Positions 4,297-7,430 of a DNA stretch of 7,430 bases are shown one piece after another. The stretch is taken from NCBI RefSeq assembly GCF_000962825.1, contig NZ_JZKF01000165.1, positions 1-7,430 of the forward strand, in the 5' to 3' direction. Made by a program: the position numbers and the translations under genes. Below the pieces are notes generated by a model. The model made no database searches and had not been told where the DNA came from. It saw only the letters and a list, made by a program, of their open reading frames with translations. Within the stretch, counting starts at the first letter, position 1. Each line of letters starts with the position of its first letter. Source of the DNA: Actinoplanes rectilineatus (GTDB lineage: Bacteria > Actinomycetota > Actinomycetes > Mycobacteriales > Micromonosporaceae).

Positions 4297-6516
4297 ATGG
4301 ATGCGTGGCGCGGGTTCACCGGCACGACGTGGCGCACCGGGATCGACGTGGCCGGGTTCATCCGGGACAACGTGCGGCCGTACGACGGTGACGCCACGTT
4401 CCTGGCGGGGCCGACCGAGCGCACGAGCCGCGTCTGGGGACAGCTGACCGCGATGTTCCCGGCGGAGCGCGAGAACGGCATCTACGACGTGGACGCCACC
4501 ACCCCCTCGACGATCACGGCGCACGCCCCCGGGTACATCGACAGGGACGCCGAGGTGATCGTCGGCCTGCAGACCGACGCGCCGCTGCGCCGGGCGATCA
4601 TGCCGGCCGGCGGTCTGCGGATGGTCGAGAACGGTCTGAAGGCGTACGGGCGGGAGATCGACCCGACCGTCAAGAAGATCTTCTCGACCTACCGGAAGAC
4701 GCACAACGAAGGGGTGTTCGACGCGTACCCGGCCGACGTGCTGGCCGCCCGCCGCTCGCACATCATCACCGGGCTGCCGGACGCGTACGGCCGGGGCCGG
4801 ATCATCGGCGACTACCGGCGGGTCGCGCTCTACGGTGTGGACCGTCTGATCGAGGAACGCCGCCAGATCAAGACGTCGCTGGACGCCCGCCTCTCCGCCG
4901 CCGACGTGATCCGCGACCGCGAGGAGCTGGGCGAGCAGATCCGGGCGCTCGGTGAGCTCAAGACGATGGCCGCCTCCTACGGGTTCGACGTCTCCGGCCC
5001 GGCGACCACCGCGCAGGAGGCCATCCAGTGGCTGTACTTCGCGTACCTGGCCGCGACCAAGGAGCAGAACGGCGCGGCGATGTCGCTGGGACGCACCTCC
5101 ACGTTCGTCGACGTCTACCTCGAGCGGGACATCACGAACGGCCTGCTCTCCGAGGCGGAGGCCCAGGAGCTGATCGACGACTTCGTCATCAAGCTCCGGA
5201 TCATCCGCTTCCTGCGTACCCCGGAATATGATGAATTGTTCTCCGGGGACCCGACCTGGGTGACCGAGTCGATCGGTGGGGTCGGCGCGGACGGGCGTCC
5301 CCTGGTGACGCGGACCAGCTTCCGTTACCTGCAGACCCTGTACAACCTGGGGCCCGCGCCGGAACCGAACCTGACCGTGCTGTGGTCGGCGAAGCTGCCC
5401 GAGGGATTCAAGGAGTTCTGCGCCCAGGTGTCCATCGACACCAGCAGCATCCAGTACGAGAGCGACGACCTGCTCCGGCCGTACCTCAGCGACGACGCGG
5501 CCATCGCCTGCTGCGTGTCCGGGATGCGCGTCGGCAAGGACATGCAGTTCTTCGGTGCGCGGGCCAACGTCGCCAAGGCTCTGCTGTACGCGATCAACGG
5601 CGGCCGTGACGAGATCAGCGGTGCCCAGGTGGCTCCGGCGTCGTCGTCCCTGCCCGACGTCCTCGACTACGACGAGGTGTTCGCGGCGTACGACAGGACA
5701 CTCGACTGGCTCGCCGAGACATATGTTGATGCACTCAACGTCATCCACTACATGCACGACAAGTATGCATACGAACGTGTCGAGATGGCCCTGCACGACT
5801 TCCCGGTGCACCGGTTCATGGCCACCGGTATCGCCGGCCTCTCGGTCGCGGTGGACAGCCTGTCGGCCATCAAGCACGCCCAGGTCAAGGTGGTCCGCGA
5901 CGACCGGGGGCTGGCCGTCGACTACGAGGTGGACGGCGAGTTCCCCACCTTCGGCAACAACGACGACCGGGTGGACGCCATCGCCGTGGACCTGGTCAGC
6001 CGGTTCATGGAGAAGATCCGCCGGCAGCCGATGTACCGGGGTGCCGAACCCAGCCTGTCCGTCCTGACGATCACGTCGAACGTCGTCTACGGCAAGCACA
6101 CCGGCAACACGCCCGACGGCCGCCGCGCCGGCGAGCCGTTCGCGCCGGGCGCCAACCCGATGAACGGCCGCGACAAGCACGGCATGGTCGCCGCCGCACT
6201 GTCGGTCGCCAAGCTGCCCTACCGCAGCGCCCGCGACGGCATCTCGCTGACGATCACCACCACCCCGGACGGCCTCGGCCGGCCCGAGGAGCGGGCGGCG
6301 AACCTGTCCGGTGTCCTCGACGGCTACACCGAGGGCGGCGGCTTCCACATGAACGTCAACGTGCTCGACCGGGCCACCCTCGAGGACGCGATGGAACACC
6401 CGGAGAACTACCCGCAGTTGACCATCCGGGTCTCCGGTTACGCCGTCAACTTCGTCCGGCTCACCCGCGAACAGCAGCGCGACGTCATCTCCCGTACCTT
6501 CCACGGGTCTCTGTAG
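4297..6516 (+). CDS. pflB: Pyruvate formate-lyase (formate C-acetyltransferase)
   Basis: This glycyl-radical enzyme converts pyruvate and CoA to acetyl-CoA and formate without oxygen, in the cytoplasm. The 739-residue product aligns in order with nearly the whole of E. coli PflB (760). The tandem catalytic cysteines are C405-C406 in [19 protein letters not shown]. The glycyl radical site is G714 in RVSGYAV near the C-terminus. Pyruvate-binding arginines correspond to R168 ([11 protein letters not shown]) and R422 (GARANVAK). Other shared blocks are [14 protein letters not shown] (257-270), [12 protein letters not shown] (308-319) and [14 protein letters not shown]. The start is fixed by GGGAGG (4284-4289), seven bases upstream. 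The pflA gene follows ten bases later, so they are one operon, probably induced by low oxygen. Short runs of AT-richer codons near 5224-5241 and 5719-5781 stand out. No formate transporter gene is in the window. Confidence 0.98.
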   Translation: MDAWRGFTGTTWRTGIDVAGFIRDNVRPYDGDATFLAGPTERTSRVWGQLTAMFPAERENGIYDVDATTPSTITAHAPGYIDRDAEVIVGLQTDAPLRRAIMPAGGLRMVENGLKAYGREIDPTVKKIFSTYRKTHNEGVFDAYPADVLAARRSHIITGLPDAYGRGRIIGDYRRVALYGVDRLIEERRQIKTSLDARLSAADVIRDREELGEQIRALGELKTMAASYGFDVSGPATTAQEAIQWLYFAYLAATKEQNGAAMSLGRTSTFVDVYLERDITNGLLSEAEAQELIDDFVIKLRIIRFLRTPEYDELFSGDPTWVTESIGGVGADGRPLVTRTSFRYLQTLYNLGPAPEPNLTVLWSAKLPEGFKEFCAQVSIDTSSIQYESDDLLRPYLSDDAAIACCVSGMRVGKDMQFFGARANVAKALLYAINGGRDEISGAQVAPASSSLPDVLDYDEVFAAYDRTLDWLAETYVDALNVIHYMHDKYAYERVEMALHDFPVHRFMATGIAGLSVAVDSLSAIKHAQVKVVRDDRGLAVDYEVDGEFPTFGNNDDRVDAIAVDLVSRFMEKIRRQPMYRGAEPSLSVLTITSNVVYGKHTGNTPDGRRAGEPFAPGANPMNGRDKHGMVAAALSVAKLPYRSARDGISLTITTTPDGLGRPEERAANLSGVLDGYTEGGGFHMNVNVLDRATLEDAMEHPENYPQLTIRVSGYAVNFVRLTREQQRDVISRTFHGSL

Positions 6517-6526
6517 GAATCTGACC

Positions 6527-7261
6527 ATGACAGTCATCGGCCGTGTGCACTCGTTCGACGTCTCGACCGGCGTCGACGGCCCGGGAACGCGCTTCGTCGC
6601 CTTCCTGGCCGGGTGCCCGCTGCGCTGCCAGTACTGCCACTCCCCGGACACCTGGTTCCGGCGCAGCGGACGGCCGATGACGGACGACGAACTCATGACC
6701 GAGATTGGTCACTACGAACGATTCCTCAAGGTCGCGCACGGCGGTGTCACCCTCAGCGGCGGTGAAGCCCTTCAACAACCGGATTTCGTACGCGAGATCT
6801 TCACCCGTTGCCGCGAAAAAGGCATCCACACCGCCCTCGACACGAGCGGCTTCCTCGGCGACAAGGCCGACGACGCCCTGCTCGACGTGACCGACCTGGT
6901 GCTCCTGGACATCAAGGCCGGCGACGAGGACACATACGCCCGGGTGACCCGCACCGGCCGCCTCGAACCCACGCTCCGCTTCGCCGACCGGCTGGCCGCC
7001 CGCGGCACGAAGATCTGGATCCGCTTCGTCCTGGTCCCCGGCCTGACCGACTCCGTGAAGAACGTCGAGCTGGTAGCCGAACACGCCGCGTCCATCCCCA
7101 CCGTCGAACGGGTGGAGGTCCTCCCCTTCCACCGCCTGGGCGCCGCCAAGTACCAGGCCCTCAACGAGCCGTTCCCCCTGGCCGAGACGCCCGCCCCCAC
7201 CCCGGAGTTGCTGGAGCGGGTGCGGGCCCAGTTCCGCGCCCACGGCCTGACCGTCTTCTGA
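6527..7261 (+). CDS. pflA: Pyruvate formate-lyase activating enzyme (radical SAM)
   Basis: The 244-residue protein uses a [4Fe-4S] cluster and S-adenosylmethionine to place the radical on the active-site glycine of PflB. The cluster motif is C30-x3-C34-x2-C37, followed by HSPDTW as in known PflA proteins. The SAM-binding GGE motif is at 78-80 (VTLSGGEALQQPDF). Later blocks match the family, including DTSGF, LDIKA and the RFVLVPGLTD strand, and the VLPFHRLGAAKY segment is typical of the PflA C-terminal half. The size matches E. coli PflA (about 246). There is no extra ferredoxin insert, so it is the simple PflA type. An AGGA overlaps the pflB stop, eight bases before the ATG, which implies coupled expression. 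The hairpin at 7357-7405 probably ends the transcript. Confidence 0.97.
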   Translation: MTVIGRVHSFDVSTGVDGPGTRFVAFLAGCPLRCQYCHSPDTWFRRSGRPMTDDELMTEIGHYERFLKVAHGGVTLSGGEALQQPDFVREIFTRCREKGIHTALDTSGFLGDKADDALLDVTDLVLLDIKAGDEDTYARVTRTGRLEPTLRFADRLAARGTKIWIRFVLVPGLTDSVKNVELVAEHAASIPTVERVEVLPFHRLGAAKYQALNEPFPLAETPAPTPELLERVRAQFRAHGLTVF

Positions 7262-7282
7262 CCCGCCGCCTCAGTCCCGCCC

Positions 7283-7347
7283 TTACGTCCCGCCTTTACG
7301 ACACGCACTTACGTCCTGCTGTTACGTCCCGCCGTTACGTCCCGTCC
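7283..7347. repeat. Five tandem 13-base repeats after pflA
   Basis: TTACG recurs at 7283, 7296, 7309, 7322 and 7335, exactly every 13 bases. The best unit is TTACGTCCCGCCG; the second copy (TTACGACACGCAC) is the most diverged. It begins 21 bases after the pflA stop and ends nine bases before the terminator-like inverted repeat. Role unknown: it could be slipped-strand sequence, protein sites or 3'-UTR structure. Confidence 0.88.
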
Positions 7348-7356
7348 CCACAGACT

Positions 7357-7405
7357 CAGCCGTGGCTCACGGCCATCCGCCCCTTCCCACCGTGAGCCAC
7401 GGCTG
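7357..7405 (+). terminator. Probable pflBA terminator (16-bp perfect inverted repeat)
   Basis: CAGCCGTGGCTCACGG (7357-7372) and CCGTGAGCCACGGCTG (7390-7405) are perfect complements around a 17-base loop. No T-run follows, as is common for intrinsic terminators of GC-rich actinobacteria. Each arm also contains its own CCGTG-n3-CACGG mini-palindrome. The position 95 bases after the pflA stop fits termination of the operon; it might also serve a gene entering from the right. Confidence 0.75.
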
Positions 7406-7430
7406 CCCTTCCTCCCGCCCACGCCGGATA

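Noticed and set aside
3801..4391. A plus-strand frame across the anti-sigma gene and the divergent gap.
   Set aside because: It is antisense to a gene with clear HATPase motifs and has no domain pattern of its own.
4294..6696. An 800-residue open frame antisense to pflB and the start of pflA.
   Set aside because: It mirrors the G/C-ending codons of the sense genes and reads as low-complexity V/G/R/D-rich sequence without any domain. Such antisense frames are routine in very GC-rich genes.

Overview
This is a GC-rich window with strongly G/C-ending codons, several GTG starts and closely packed short regulatory genes. These features point to a filamentous actinomycete. The Micromonosporaceae (Actinoplanes-like) are my best guess, but that is inference from style and gene content, not a match. 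Ten coding regions are supported.

Left part (1-1022): a small three-helix membrane protein of unknown function on the minus strand, diverging from an unrecognised zinc-ribbon protein on the plus strand. Both have -10-like hexamers placed so that transcripts could begin at the start codon. Middle-left (1049-2517): a PEBP (YbhB/YbcL, Raf-kinase-inhibitor-like) gene and a MarR-type regulator gene diverge from a 106-base gap. The gap carries three CTGTAC/GTACAG half-sites overlapping a consensus-like promoter, a typical arrangement for a self-regulating MarR switch. A Rid-family (RidA/YjgF) gene follows the regulator. A GNAT acetyltransferase lies convergent to the Rid gene.

Middle (3092-4139): a 308-base gene-free stretch holds four copies of a 39-base hairpin repeat at 51-52-base spacing. 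Next, on the minus strand, is a two-gene partner-switching module: an anti-sigma-type ATP-binding protein followed by a STAS-domain antagonist. They overlap by four bases. No sigma factor gene is in view.

Right part (4140-7430): a classic anaerobic pair, pyruvate formate-lyase (pflB) and its radical-SAM activating enzyme (pflA), ten bases apart. All key catalytic residues are present. Their upstream region has a near-match to the mycobacterial DosR/DevR hypoxia box, and a perfect 10-base palindrome touches it. Downstream are five 13-base tandem repeats and then a perfect 16-bp inverted repeat that looks like the operon terminator.

Functionally, pflBA would let the cell convert pyruvate to acetyl-CoA and formate when oxygen runs out. 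The promoter suggests hypoxia control by a DosR-like response regulator. The divergent partner-switching pair may add stress-linked sigma control elsewhere in the genome. The most notable points for follow-up are the DosR-like box on pflBA, the hairpin array, the MarR/PEBP operator, and rare TTA codons in the marR gene and the membrane-protein gene.
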